Made by a program: the position numbers and the translations under genes. From positions 62,001-126,000 of the forward strand of contig CAWHJW010000016.1 of NCBI GenBank assembly GCA_963829725.1: DNA of 64,000 nt, read 5' to 3'. Below the pieces are notes generated by a model, which was not told the origin of the DNA, ran no database searches, and saw only the letters and a list, made by a program, of their open reading frames with translations. Below are positions 44,821-53,560 of this stretch, one piece after another; the first letter of the stretch is position 1, and every line of letters starts with the position of its first letter. The DNA is from RYN-230 sp963829725 (GTDB lineage Bacteria > Actinomycetota > Actinomycetes > Streptosporangiales > Streptosporangiaceae).

Positions 44821-45751
44821 CACCCGTGCCCGGCCCCGGCCACGACGATGTTGGCCAGCGGCTCGCCAGCGGCGAAACTGCGGATCTGGCCAGCCACGAA
44901 GCTGGCCGCGCGCGGGTAGAAAGCCGCCGCTCCGCCCGCGACATGCGGGGTGATGATCACACCCGGGCAGGCCCACAACGGGTGGAGAGCGGGCAGCGGT
45001 TCCGGGTCGGTGACGTCGAGGGCCGCGCGCAGCCGTCCTGAGGCCGCTTCGGCCAGCATCGCGCGGGTGTCGAGCACCGGGCCGCGGCCGACGTTGACCA
45101 CCAGGGCGCCGTCAGGCAGCAAGGCCAGCCGCCCTGCGTCCATCAGCCCGGCCGTGTCCGGGCTGAGCGGGGTGACCAGGACGACGATGTCGGCTGAGGG
45201 CAGCAGGCGGTCCAGTTCGGCGCTACCGTGCACGCCCTCGCCCGGCCGGGGCTGCCGCGCCACGCTGGCCACGTCCGCCTCGCAGGCGCGCAGCCGGGTA
45301 CCGAGCGCGGCGCCGATGGAGCCGTAGCCGACGATCACCACCCTGGAGCGCCGGCCAGTGACCGGGTATGGGCATGGTCCCAGTGCCGCTGGTCCTGCGC
45401 CCGGGTCCAGCGGGGCAGTTCCCGCTGCGCGGCCAGGATCAGCGCCAGCGCAAGCTCCGCGGTGCTGGCATCGTGCAGCCCTCGTGCATTGCACAAGGTC
45501 GCCCCGTCCGGCAGGAGGCCGAGCAGGTGGTCGTAGCCGGCCGTGAGTGCCTGGATCACCTGCACCCGCGGCATCCGAGCGACCGGCTCGGTGCCGAATG
45601 GCTGATCGTAGGGGACGGTGAAGAACACCACCTCGTCCAGGACGTCCGGGCCAGGAGCCTCGCCGGTGAACACCTCCACGTCGAGGCCGAGGTCCGCCAC
45701 GGCGTCCTGGATCTCTTTCCACGGCACAAGTACCCGCCCGGCCACCGCCAC
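44811..45751 (-). pseudogene. D-2-hydroxyacid dehydrogenase, one frameshift
   Basis: GTG 45751 follows GGAGG (VAVAGRVLVPWKEIQDAVAD). The substrate domain includes VIQALTAGYDHLLGLLPDGA and NARGLHDASTAELALALILA. Near 45350 a two-base insertion in the run after SLAG breaks the frame; the next frame resumes RVVIVGYGSIGAALGTRLRA (NAD loop), VVNVGRGPVLDTRAMLAEAA (catalytic Arg and Glu neighbourhood) and PLWACPGVIITPHVAGGAAA (catalytic His). Without that indel it would be complete at about 313 residues. Confidence 0.78.
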
Positions 45752-45812
45752 CCAGGACCTCCAGCCATGCTCGCAGACCCCGCCATTCTCCCCGATATAT
45801 GGTTTCCCCGGG

Positions 45813-46507
45813 TCAGAAGCCCCAGGCTTGATCTCCGTCACCCCGGACGGGGGCCGGGACGACAATGGCGGTGACGATCAGCCCGTGGCGGATCATCCAG
45901 CGGCCCGTGAACCCGGCCCGGCGCTGGGCGGCCGCCCAGCGCCGGGCCGGGCACCGCCAGGCGGGCGGTGAACGTGCCGCCCGCCGGGTCGATGCTGATC
46001 GAGGTTTGATCGAAGCCGGGCCAGCACTGGGCCAGCGGGAACCAGGCCTTGTGGACCGACTCCTTGGCGCTGAACAGCAGCCGGTCCCAGGCCACGCCCG
46101 GCTCCGCGGCGGCCAGGGCGGTCAGGTGCCCACGTTCGCCCTCGGTGGTGATGTGCCCGCGCACCCCGCGGGGCAGCGGGTCGTGCGGCTCGGCGTCCAC
46201 GCCGATCGTGATCACGTCATGGTCCCGGGCGACCGCGCAGGCCCGGTAGCCGGCGCAGTGCGTGATGCTGCCGACCACCCGGGACGGCCACTGCGGGGCG
46301 CCGCGCGGGCCGGGAACGATGGCCGCGGGCGGCACGCCCAGCCGGGCGAGTGCCGCGCGCGCAGAACCGGCCGGTGGTGAATTCCTGGCGCCGTTTGCCG
46401 ACGGCCCGGGCGATGACGGCCGCCTCCTCCGCGAAGAGCGGGACCCCGGGAGGATCGTCGAAGGAATCCACGGCCGCCACCCCCGGCGGCAGCACATCCT
46501 CGATCAT
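45813..46507 (-). pseudogene. 4'-phosphopantetheinyl transferase (Sfp type), two frameshifts
   Basis: ATG 46507 (MIEDVLPPGVAAVDSFDDPP) starts 4 bp after the stop of the Cys-rich gene. A shift near 46365 leads to LARLGVPPAAIVPG, GSITHCAGYRACAVARDHDV, ITIGVDAEPHDPLPRG with the Mg-binding Asp/Glu pair, and WDRLLFSAKESVHKAWFPLA with the KE..K motif. A palindrome at 45912-45951 and a second shift then displace the end, FTGRWMIRHGLIVTAIVVPA, which stops at 45813. The family activates acyl and peptidyl carrier proteins. Confidence 0.78.
45912..45951. repeat. 40-bp perfect palindrome
   Basis: Two exact 20-bp arms without spacer (core gcgctgggcgg/ccgcccagcgc). It lies where the phosphopantetheinyl transferase changes frame near its C terminus, so creation of the palindrome may have caused the frameshift. 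Confidence 0.88.
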
Positions 46508-46511
46508 CGGA

Positions 46512-46740
46512 TCACCCGTGGCTAGTCCCGGCCCAGCACCGGCACGAAGGCCGGCCAGTAAGGAAAACGGGCGCTAAGGGCCGGTCCTCGCCCCGCCCGC
46601 GCATCCGCCGCAGCAGCCAGTTCGGCGGATTCCAGCGCAGGCAGGCACACAGGGCGCAGTCGCAGCCGGCCCGGTAGTGGACGTGCGCTTCCCGGCCGTG
46701 GCCGCATCGGCATACGGCAGGCTCACGCTTCGGTCTCATG
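46512..46740 (-). CDS. Small Cys/His-rich protein, probable metal binder
   Basis: A 75-residue protein from ATG 46740. The segment VCRCGHGREAHVHYRAGCDC, then ALCACLRW, has Cys-x-Cys-x-His...His...Cys-x-Cys-x-x-Cys-x-Cys, a likely zinc-binding knuckle seen in small actinobacterial proteins. Its TGA is 4 bp before the phosphopantetheinyl transferase ATG, so the two form an operon. The C-terminal third is basic. Function unknown. Confidence 0.7.
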
Positions 46741-46918
46741 GCATGCCCATCTCCGGTGCTCCTGCCCAGTACCCCGTGCCCGGGCATCGCGATGGCAGCG
46801 TCATCGCAGGAGGAGCGTACCGGGATGGCCAGCCGTCGGCACTGACCATGGCGCGGCACACCGGCGCCGTCGGTCCCGTCAGGCGAAGCGCACCCTCAGC
46901 CAGGCGGTCACGTCAGCG

Positions 46919-47863
46919 TCAGCCCAGGCAGGAGGCGCGGGCGGGGGCGCCCGCCCCGATCCAGCCGCACACGGCGCCGATCCCGTCGGCCAGCGCGGTC
47001 TCCGCCTTCCAGCCCAGGTCCTGGGCGGCCCGGCCGGCCGCCAGCACGCTGCGCTGCAGTTCCCCGGCACGGGGCGGGCTGAACCGCGGCGGCACCGTCT
47101 TCCCGGCGGTGTCCGCGATGATCCGCACCAGGTCCAGGACGCTGACCTCCCGGCCGGTGCCGATGTTCCACAGGCCGGCCCGGGGCTGCGCTGCCGCGGC
47201 CAGGAAGGCGCGCACGACGTCACCGACATACACGTAGTCCCGGGTCTGGGTGCCGTCCCCGTAGATGACCGGTGGCTGCCCGGTGAGCACAGCGCGGCAG
47301 AAGACCGCGATCACGCCGGCCTCGCCGGACGGGTCTTGCCGGGGCCCGTACACGTTGGCCAGCCGCAGGACGGAGTGCCGGGTGTGGTGCAGCCGGTTGT
47401 ACAGGCCGATGTACTGCTCGGCGCAGTACTTGGCCACGCCGTACGGTGACTCCGGCAGCGGCGGCACGTCCTCGGGGGTCGGCAGCGGGGCGTCCCGGCC
47501 GTAGATGGCGCCCCCCGAGGACGCGAACAGCACGCGCGCGCCTGCGCTGCGGGCGGCGTCGAGGACGTTGACCGTCCCGACCACGTTGGTCCCGGCGTCC
47601 AGCGCCGGGGCGGCGACCGAGACCCGGACATCGATCTGGGCCGCCAGGTGGCAGATGAGTTCCGGGCGGGCCTGCCGCACGATCGTGGTCAGCGCGGCGG
47701 CGTCGGCGATGTTCACCTTGAACGCGCCGGCCCGTTCATCCAGCCGTTCGGCCCGGCCCGCCGAGAAGTCGTCGGCCACGGTCACCTCGGCGCCGCTGGC
47801 CAGGAAAGCATCCGTGAGGTGCGAGCCGATGAAGCCAGCACCGCCGGTAACCAGTACGCGCAT
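46919..47863 (-). CDS. NAD-dependent epimerase/dehydratase (UDP-sugar 4-epimerase-like)
   Basis: 314 residues from ATG 47863, with GAGG upstream and only one base after the stop of the methyltransferase. It is an extended SDR: RVLVTGGAGFIGSHLTDAFL, HLAAQIDVRVSVAAP, LFASSGGAIYGRD, catalytic YGVAKYCAEQY and RLANVYGPRQDP. It resembles GalE-like enzymes that invert C4 of UDP-sugars, and probably supplies a precursor for the adjacent polysaccharide locus. Confidence 0.9.
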   Translation of the reverse strand: MRVLVTGGAGFIGSHLTDAFLASGAEVTVADDFSAGRAERLDERAGAFKVNIADAAALTTIVRQARPELICHLAAQIDVRVSVAAPALDAGTNVVGTVNVLDAARSAGARVLFASSGGAIYGRDAPLPTPEDVPPLPESPYGVAKYCAEQYIGLYNRLHHTRHSVLRLANVYGPRQDPSGEAGVIAVFCRAVLTGQPPVIYGDGTQTRDYVYVGDVVRAFLAAAAQPRAGLWNIGTGREVSVLDLVRIIADTAGKTVPPRFSPPRAGELQRSVLAAGRAAQDLGWKAETALADGIGAVCGWIGAGAPARASCLG

Positions 47864-47864
47864 C

Positions 47865-48686
47865 TCATGACCTCGCTGGTGATATGGGGCGTTTCCGTGG
47901 CTCATCCCGCGCTGCCCGGCGGGTGATGCGCATTTTCGGCTGGTGATCCCACGGGTCCTGCCAGTCATCCAGCAGCCGGGCGTCCAGGCCGTGCTGGCCA
48001 GCCAGCCGCAGGAGGGTGGCCGGGCGGTAGTAGAAATCCTCGCGGTGTACCTGGTAGTCCTCCCCGTCGTGCGCGTAGAACGTGAAATCGAAGAAGCCGG
48101 ACGGGGCCATGATCCGGCCGACGCTGGCCAGGCACTCGTCAATCATCTCGACCGGGCAGTGGGTGAAGACGCTATTGGCGTGCACCACGGTAAAGTGACC
48201 GGCCGGCAGGAAATCAAAGGTCAGGTCCTGGGTCAGTGTCAGCCGCGGCAGCTTGTCCTGCAGCCCGGCCTCGCTGAGCACCTTCAGTGCGGATGTCAGG
48301 ATTTCGGCCGAAATGTCGATACCGTAGTAATTCCCGGTATCGAGGTAGTCGATGAGCAGCCGCCCGGCCCGCAGGTTGCCGCAGCCGATCTCCAGGACTC
48401 GGTCCGTCGGCTTCAGCCCGTGCCTGACCAGGTAGTCGAATTGCATCTGGCCAAACTCCAGCCATTGCTCGTAACTCCGGCTGCCCACGGCCACCTCGAC
48501 GCCGTGCGTGGCGGCCTTGTACTTCATTATCCGGCGATAGTAACTGACGTGGTCTTCGGCCTTGGCGCGCAGCATCGCATCTACGCAGACCCGGCGGACA
48601 TAGGGCGGGATCTGGCCCGGGTGCCGGGCGGCGAATGCCACCTTATAGGACAGGCTGGAGCGATTCTGGTTACCGGTGAATTTCAT
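47865..48686 (-). CDS. SAM-dependent methyltransferase
   Basis: 273 residues from ATG 48686 (MKFTGNQNRSSLSYKVAFAA). A helical N-terminal region of about 90 residues precedes motif I, DRVLEIGCGNLRAGRLLIDY, then YYGIDISAEILTSAL and FTVVHANSVFTHCPVEMIDE. The stop is one base from the epimerase start, so the two are coupled. It may methylate a sugar or lipid-linked intermediate; substrate unknown. The divergent beta-helix gene starts 155 bp away. Confidence 0.88.
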   Translation of the reverse strand: MKFTGNQNRSSLSYKVAFAARHPGQIPPYVRRVCVDAMLRAKAEDHVSYYRRIMKYKAATHGVEVAVGSRSYEQWLEFGQMQFDYLVRHGLKPTDRVLEIGCGNLRAGRLLIDYLDTGNYYGIDISAEILTSALKVLSEAGLQDKLPRLTLTQDLTFDFLPAGHFTVVHANSVFTHCPVEMIDECLASVGRIMAPSGFFDFTFYAHDGEDYQVHREDFYYRPATLLRLAGQHGLDARLLDDWQDPWDHQPKMRITRRAARDEPRKRPISPARS

Positions 48687-48841
48687 TAGCCACCTGCCGC
48701 CGGCCGGGCCGGCCTCGTATAGCGCGTAAACTCTTCCTGGGGGCGGGGCCGCGGGAGCCTGCTGGCCGCCCGGATCCGGCCTGGCGCGGGCGGCCAGCGT
48801 CGTCGCTCCGTACCGTGGGGGTGAGTGACGGGGAGTCCCTG

Positions 48842-49951
48842 GTGAGAGTGCGCCTGATCGCGGTGCTCCTGACGGCCATGCCAGTGCTGGCGGCCGGCTG
48901 CAGCACGCCCGCAGGCAGCGTCGCCACGAGGTCCAACGGGTATCACATCACCTGCGCGGATACCCCGGCCGATGCCGGGCGCCTGCAGCACGCGATTAAT
49001 TCCAGCCGTCCCCGCGCGGTCATCGAGATCAGCGGGACCTGCCTTCTCACCAAGGGCATATCCTTGCTGTCGAACCGTACGTATACCGGGGATGGCCGCA
49101 CCAGCACGGTGCTGCGGCAGGACGCGCCGATGAGCTATGTGCTGGCCTCTGATGCCTTTGTGCATAATGCCGCCACCACGGGCGCGCCGCTCACTATCCG
49201 GGAGCTGACCGTCGCCTGCTCTGGCCAGGGCCGGACGAACGGTCTCGTCGTCCTGAACTGGCAGGTCGAAGTCCAGCAGATTGACGTCTCCGACTGCGGC
49301 GGCTCCGGGATCGTCAACACCGGCCAGGTCGCGGACGGCAAGACCATCACGAACACCAGCGTGAACAGCCGCTTCGCCGACAATTTCATCAGCGGGAGCG
49401 GGGTTTACGGCTTCGAGGTGGCCGACAGCGGCAATTCGGTGACCGACGGCTACCTGGTAGACAACCAGATCGCTTCCTCCGGCCATGCGGCCATCGAGCT
49501 GCAGGATGCGGCGGGGTGGAACGTCTCGGGCAACCACCTGTATAACAACGTGGGCAACGGGCTCGTGGCCGAGCGGCTTTTCGGCACGACCATCTCCGGT
49601 AACTACATCGAGGACTTCGCGAGCAGGCAGCCGTCGGGCACGTGGTACGGGATAGCCGGGTCCGTCCAGAACGGCAACGGTTCCACGATCTTCGGCAACA
49701 GCGTGTTCAACGACCTGGGCGAGCACGGCGGGGCCGTGCATGTCTACATCGCGATCGTCAGAGTGAACGCCGGGACCGGCCAGGTCGCGGTGACCGGCAA
49801 CATCATCGGTGGTGCCGGCCGGAGCGATATCGCGCTCTCCTTCACCGCGGGCGGCCACACCCTGAACGTGGCGTCCTCCGGCAACGTCGTGACCAACGTC
49901 GGGACCGTCACCCAGCATTCTGGTGCCGTCCACCTGGTGACGGGGCACTGA
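48842..49951 (+). CDS. Secreted lipoprotein with right-handed parallel beta-helix
   Basis: 369 residues from GTG 48842, with GGGAG upstream. The signal VRLIAVLLTAMPVLAAGCST ends in lipobox LAAGC, so the protein is probably attached to the outer face of the membrane. The mature part has repeated coils such as YLVDNQIASSGHAAIELQDA, GWNVSGNHLYNNVGNGLVAE and TTISGNYIEDF, typical of pectate-lyase-like beta-helices. Being beside a polysaccharide operon, it may bind, epimerise or cleave that polymer. Its 3' end overlaps the convergent acyltransferase by 44 bp. Confidence 0.88.
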   Translation: MRVRLIAVLLTAMPVLAAGCSTPAGSVATRSNGYHITCADTPADAGRLQHAINSSRPRAVIEISGTCLLTKGISLLSNRTYTGDGRTSTVLRQDAPMSYVLASDAFVHNAATTGAPLTIRELTVACSGQGRTNGLVVLNWQVEVQQIDVSDCGGSGIVNTGQVADGKTITNTSVNSRFADNFISGSGVYGFEVADSGNSVTDGYLVDNQIASSGHAAIELQDAAGWNVSGNHLYNNVGNGLVAERLFGTTISGNYIEDFASRQPSGTWYGIAGSVQNGNGSTIFGNSVFNDLGEHGGAVHVYIAIVRVNAGTGQVAVTGNIIGGAGRSDIALSFTAGGHTLNVASSGNVVTNVGTVTQHSGAVHLVTGH

Positions 49952-51056
49952 CGCCCGGCGGCCGCCGGGAAGCCCCGGCCGTGCGAAGCTGGCCGTAGCG
50001 CTTGAGCAGGAGGTCGGCCGACTGGTACAGCGCCGGGTGGTCCCGGATCGTCCGCACCGCCCACTGGCTGGGCCGTATCCGCGCCCGGTGGGCCAGGGCG
50101 AGCGGGGAACGTCCCGTCACCGACCCTTCGCAGACGAAGAGGTCACTGGTCTTGAGTGTCTCCTTGTAACGCTTGGCCCCCTTGCCCATGTCGATGAGGG
50201 TGATCCCGCGCGGGGGCGTCTCCTCGATCATGCGCATGTGCTGGACCAGTCCCGGAGAGCAGCGCTGGAAGCTGGTGTCGTAGGCCGGGAACCAGTGCGA
50301 CAGCAGCTCACCTGACTGGAGGCCGAAGTGCGCGGCGACCGGGACCTCCCCGGCATACAGGACCGACAGCCGGCCGCTAAAGTGATCCCCCCTGGCCGCG
50401 AACAGGTCCTCGATCAGCCCGACGATCCACGGCCGGGCGAAGCGGTCGGACCGGCCGGTACGCCGGTACTGGTCCGATTTCCAGCCCATCAGCGCGCGGA
50501 GCGCCGCGGCATCACGGCAGTCCACCTCATGGCGGAGCGGGCCCGCCTCGCGGCTCAGCTTCCTGGCCCGCCGCGCCACGTCGCGGCAGAACTGCGGCGA
50601 TTTCACCATCAGTTTCGCGTGGTAGGCCGGGTACCCGTCGGTCAGGTCTATCACCGGGGACGGTGCGGTAGCCGCCACCCAGGAGCCGAAGCTCGGCTGG
50701 GTGGCGGCCAGGTGGTCGAAATGGAAGGCGGCCAGCCCGCAGCCGCGCAGCAGGTCCCGCGCATCCCACTCGAACCCCGCGGTGTGCACCAGGCCCTGGC
50801 AGTCGGTGAGCCCGGCACCGATGGGCAGGCCGACGCCGAGCCGGTGCTTCTCGAAGGCGAAGAAGCCGGCGATGCCGGGGCCGTCGCTCAGCACGGCCAC
50901 GCGCGCGGAATCCCGGTGCTGGCCTACCGCGGCGGCGAACTCCGGGCTCAGGAACGGATTCCGCTGGGCCGGGTCGCTGCGCTGCATGGCGTGCCACGCC
51001 GACACCTCAGCGGGCCCCAGTTCCCCAGGGCGGACTACCGAGATCTTCATAGCCAT
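49908..51056 (-). CDS. GNAT-type acyltransferase (CelD/BcsL-like)
   Basis: 382 residues from ATG 51056, after GGGGAG. Two GNAT-like halves are seen; GLQSGELLSHWFPAYDTSFQ with PGLVQHMRMIEETPPRGITL and DMGKGAKRYKETLKTSDLF match the CelD/BcsL (Acetyltransf_6) family found in exopolysaccharide and cellulose loci. It probably acylates a sugar residue or lipid-linked unit in the cytoplasm. Last gene of the leftward operon, 30 bp after the FAD oxidoreductase. Confidence 0.85.
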   Translation of the reverse strand: MAMKISVVRPGELGPAEVSAWHAMQRSDPAQRNPFLSPEFAAAVGQHRDSARVAVLSDGPGIAGFFAFEKHRLGVGLPIGAGLTDCQGLVHTAGFEWDARDLLRGCGLAAFHFDHLAATQPSFGSWVAATAPSPVIDLTDGYPAYHAKLMVKSPQFCRDVARRARKLSREAGPLRHEVDCRDAAALRALMGWKSDQYRRTGRSDRFARPWIVGLIEDLFAARGDHFSGRLSVLYAGEVPVAAHFGLQSGELLSHWFPAYDTSFQRCSPGLVQHMRMIEETPPRGITLIDMGKGAKRYKETLKTSDLFVCEGSVTGRSPLALAHRARIRPSQWAVRTIRDHPALYQSADLLLKRYGQLRTAGASRRPPGVSAPSPGGRHQNAG

Positions 51057-51086
51057 GGCTTTCTCCCCTTCCTCGGCTGGCCGTCC

Positions 51087-52307
51087 TCAGCTGGCCAGCG
51101 ATCGGCGGCCGGCCGACCGGCTCACCCGGCCCGCTGCGAACCGGGCGCCGCATACGAACCGCATGAGCGGGCCGAACGTCGCGGCCGCGGGCAGGCCGAC
51201 GAAGTACAGGCCGGGGACGGAGGACTCGAACGAGCCGGAAAGCTGCGGGAAACCGCCGGTCAGCCGGATCTGGCTGCGCACCTGCGGCCCGAGGAAGCCC
51301 AGCCTGGCCAGGTCCACCCGGTAGCCGGTGGCGGCGAGGACGTGATCGACGCGCATCGTGGCGTGCTGGCCGTCGGGGCACGACGTGGTCAGCACGACCC
51401 CGTCGCCGTCCCGGGCCGCACCCCGCACGGCGTGCCCGTCCAGGACCGGGACCTGGCCGACGACGCGGTCGCGCAGCCACCACGCTCCCAGCGGGCCGAG
51501 CACGCGTTTCACCAGGTGCAGCCGGGTTTCCGCGGGCAGGTAGGGGAACAGGCCCGGGGCATGGCTGAACGGGTAGATCCGCCAGGTCGGCCCGAGCGGG
51601 GACCGGGGCTGCGGCAGCATGGCGGCGAGCCGGCTGGACGGCACCGCCGGGGGACTCCCGAACCGGGCCGTCTCCCGGGCCAGGACGGTGGCCTCGGCGC
51701 CGGCCTCGTGCAGCAGAGCCGCGCTCTCCAGCGCCGACTGGCCGGCCCCGATGACAGCGACCCGGGCGCCGCTGAAGCCGGACAGGCTGTTGTGCTGGGA
51801 ACTGTGGGACACCAGTCCCGCGGCAGACGGGCCGTCCGGCTCGACCGACGCGAGGCTGTCCGGCACGTGCGCCAGGCCGGTGATCCCGGTGGCCACCACG
51901 ACGTGCGGTGTCCGCAGTTCCTCGCCCGAGGTGAGCGTGAGCCGGAATCCCTGGCCGGTCCGGCTGAGCTGCTGGATGCCCGCCTCCTCGACGCCGGGGA
52001 CCAGTTGCTGCTGGAACCACTGCCCGTACCGGGTGAACAGCCCGATCGGCACCACGTCGTCGCCTTGCAGCGGGGTGATTCCCTGGCTGCGGCAGTAGTC
52101 CGGCAGGGTGAACCCCGGCACCGGAGAGCTCAGGCTGGATGCGTCGGGCGTGGACTTGAGGCACATGCCCACCGGCATGTGGCTGCGCCAGCTCGACATG
52201 ACGTCACCGAAGACGCGGGTGGCGACGCCGCGGGCCTGCAGGTGGGCCGCGACCGAGAGCCCGTAGGGCCCCGCGCCGATCACGACGGCTGGAATGCTGT
52301 CAGTCAT
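51087..52307 (-). CDS. FAD/NAD(P)-binding oxidoreductase
   Basis: 406 residues from ATG 52307, overlapping the ATP-grasp stop by 4 bp. It has two dinucleotide folds: PAVVIGAGPYGLSVAAHLQA at the N terminus and RVAVIGAGQSALESAALLHE in the middle, with VVVATGITGLAHVP and VLAATGYRVDLARLG linking motifs. It resembles flavoprotein monooxygenases of the CzcO / N-hydroxylase type. In this operon it probably oxidises a sugar, amino acid or lipid moiety that is added to the polymer; the substrate is unknown. Confidence 0.88.
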   Translation of the reverse strand: MTDSIPAVVIGAGPYGLSVAAHLQARGVATRVFGDVMSSWRSHMPVGMCLKSTPDASSLSSPVPGFTLPDYCRSQGITPLQGDDVVPIGLFTRYGQWFQQQLVPGVEEAGIQQLSRTGQGFRLTLTSGEELRTPHVVVATGITGLAHVPDSLASVEPDGPSAAGLVSHSSQHNSLSGFSGARVAVIGAGQSALESAALLHEAGAEATVLARETARFGSPPAVPSSRLAAMLPQPRSPLGPTWRIYPFSHAPGLFPYLPAETRLHLVKRVLGPLGAWWLRDRVVGQVPVLDGHAVRGAARDGDGVVLTTSCPDGQHATMRVDHVLAATGYRVDLARLGFLGPQVRSQIRLTGGFPQLSGSFESSVPGLYFVGLPAAATFGPLMRFVCGARFAAGRVSRSAGRRSLAS

Positions 52308-53560
52308 GGTGTTCTCCGTATCTTGGCTCGCGTGCGCCGCCAGGCTCCTCGCTGGCGGCGGGTGATGTCGGATAGTGCGAGTGCCGCGAACCGCGGCAGC
52401 ATCGCGGCGAATGGAAGCGGATCGTCGCGGGCCAGCCAGGCGAGTTCCGTGACGGCCGGGCGCCCCGGTGCTGACGGGGTCACGTAGCCGCTCCCGCGCT
52501 GGCCGATCCTGGACAGCAGGTCGATGTGCTCGACGATGATCTGGCGGTTGCTGACCTGGTCACCGGGGGGAATATCCTGGCCGGTCATGTCGAGGTACAG
52601 GGCACGCAGCACGTCGATGCCGTGCTCGGTCTCGAACAGCCGGAACTGGTTGCCCATCCGCGGATTGAAGTCCACGACCTTGTACTGGCCATCGCGCCGG
52701 TCGTAGCGCACGTCGAGATCCGCCACCCCGTGGAAGCCGACGGCCTTGCAGAACCCGGCGGCCAGGTCCGCCAGCGCCGGATTGGGCACCGAGACCCCGC
52801 ACGCGGTGGCCCCGGTGTTCGGCGGCCAGGACCGTAGCTTGACCCCGGTGAACAGCACGCGGCAGTCCGAGCCCGCGCCGGCGTACAGGTGCACGATCCA
52901 GTCCTCGGCTACCTCGTGCGGGATGTACTCCTGCACGATGAACGTGCACGGCTCCCCGGTCGTGGTGGTGAGCGCGGTCAGCTCCGCGGCCGATCGGAGC
53001 ACGGTGGTGCCGCCCACCGCCGGCGCCCGGCGGCGGACCCATGGCTCCGCGTTCTTGGCCACGACTGGGAACCGGGCCGCCGCGGCGAACGCGGCGAGAT
53101 CCTCCGCCGAGCTGAGCAGCACCGACTCCGGGGCGGGCACGCCATGCTCCCGGCACAGGCCGAAGAGTTCGTGCTTGCTGGCCAGCTGACGGGACAGCCC
53201 GGGCTGGATGCGCGGGAACAGGAATTGGCCGGACAGCTCGTCCGCGTGCTCGGCGATGAGCACGGCGGCCTCGTCATCCACCGGGATGAGCACGGCGGGG
53301 CGGCCGATCTGGCGCCCGATGCCGCGGAGCGCGCCGACCAGCCTGGCCGGATCCTCGTGGCCGGTCGTCCGCCACCGGAAGCGGCCGGTGCAGTACCGGG
53401 ACACCGCCGCCGGTGTCAGCGCGTCCTCGGTCGTCACGTAGACCGGGACGCCGGACCGGCCCAGCGTGCGCACCGCGGCCACCCCGCCGGAGTGCAGCGG
53501 GTACTGGCCGATCTTGAGGATCAGCGCCGGGACCTGGCTGTCGTCGTGTGCCTGCCTCAT
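52304..53560 (-). CDS. ATP-grasp carboxylate-amine/thiol ligase
   Basis: 418 residues from ATG 53560, overlapping the upstream membrane gene by 4 bp. The ATP-grasp core is visible: HELFGLCREHGVPAPESVLL, FPVVAKNAEPWVRRR, TFIVQEYIPHEVAEDWIVHL and the Mg-binding KVVDFNPRMGNQFRLFETEH. Such enzymes join a carboxylate to an amine through an acyl phosphate. In a polysaccharide operon it may attach an amino acid to a uronic or other acid group. Confidence 0.9.
   Translation of the reverse strand: MRQAHDDSQVPALILKIGQYPLHSGGVAAVRTLGRSGVPVYVTTEDALTPAAVSRYCTGRFRWRTTGHEDPARLVGALRGIGRQIGRPAVLIPVDDEAAVLIAEHADELSGQFLFPRIQPGLSRQLASKHELFGLCREHGVPAPESVLLSSAEDLAAFAAAARFPVVAKNAEPWVRRRAPAVGGTTVLRSAAELTALTTTTGEPCTFIVQEYIPHEVAEDWIVHLYAGAGSDCRVLFTGVKLRSWPPNTGATACGVSVPNPALADLAAGFCKAVGFHGVADLDVRYDRRDGQYKVVDFNPRMGNQFRLFETEHGIDVLRALYLDMTGQDIPPGDQVSNRQIIVEHIDLLSRIGQRGSGYVTPSAPGRPAVTELAWLARDDPLPFAAMLPRFAALALSDITRRQRGAWRRTRAKIRRTP

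Noticed and set aside
3701..46507. All frameshifts as sequencing errors
   Set aside because: They cluster in the left two thirds, occur with deletions, internal stops and insertions, and largely spare the right third; single isolated cases (6314, 22014) may still be errors.
50328..52487. 719-codon plus-strand frame opposite the acyltransferase and FAD genes
   Set aside because: It spans several genes, is very rich in Arg/Gly/Gln/Pro and has no motif; the minus-strand genes have clear motifs and coupled starts.
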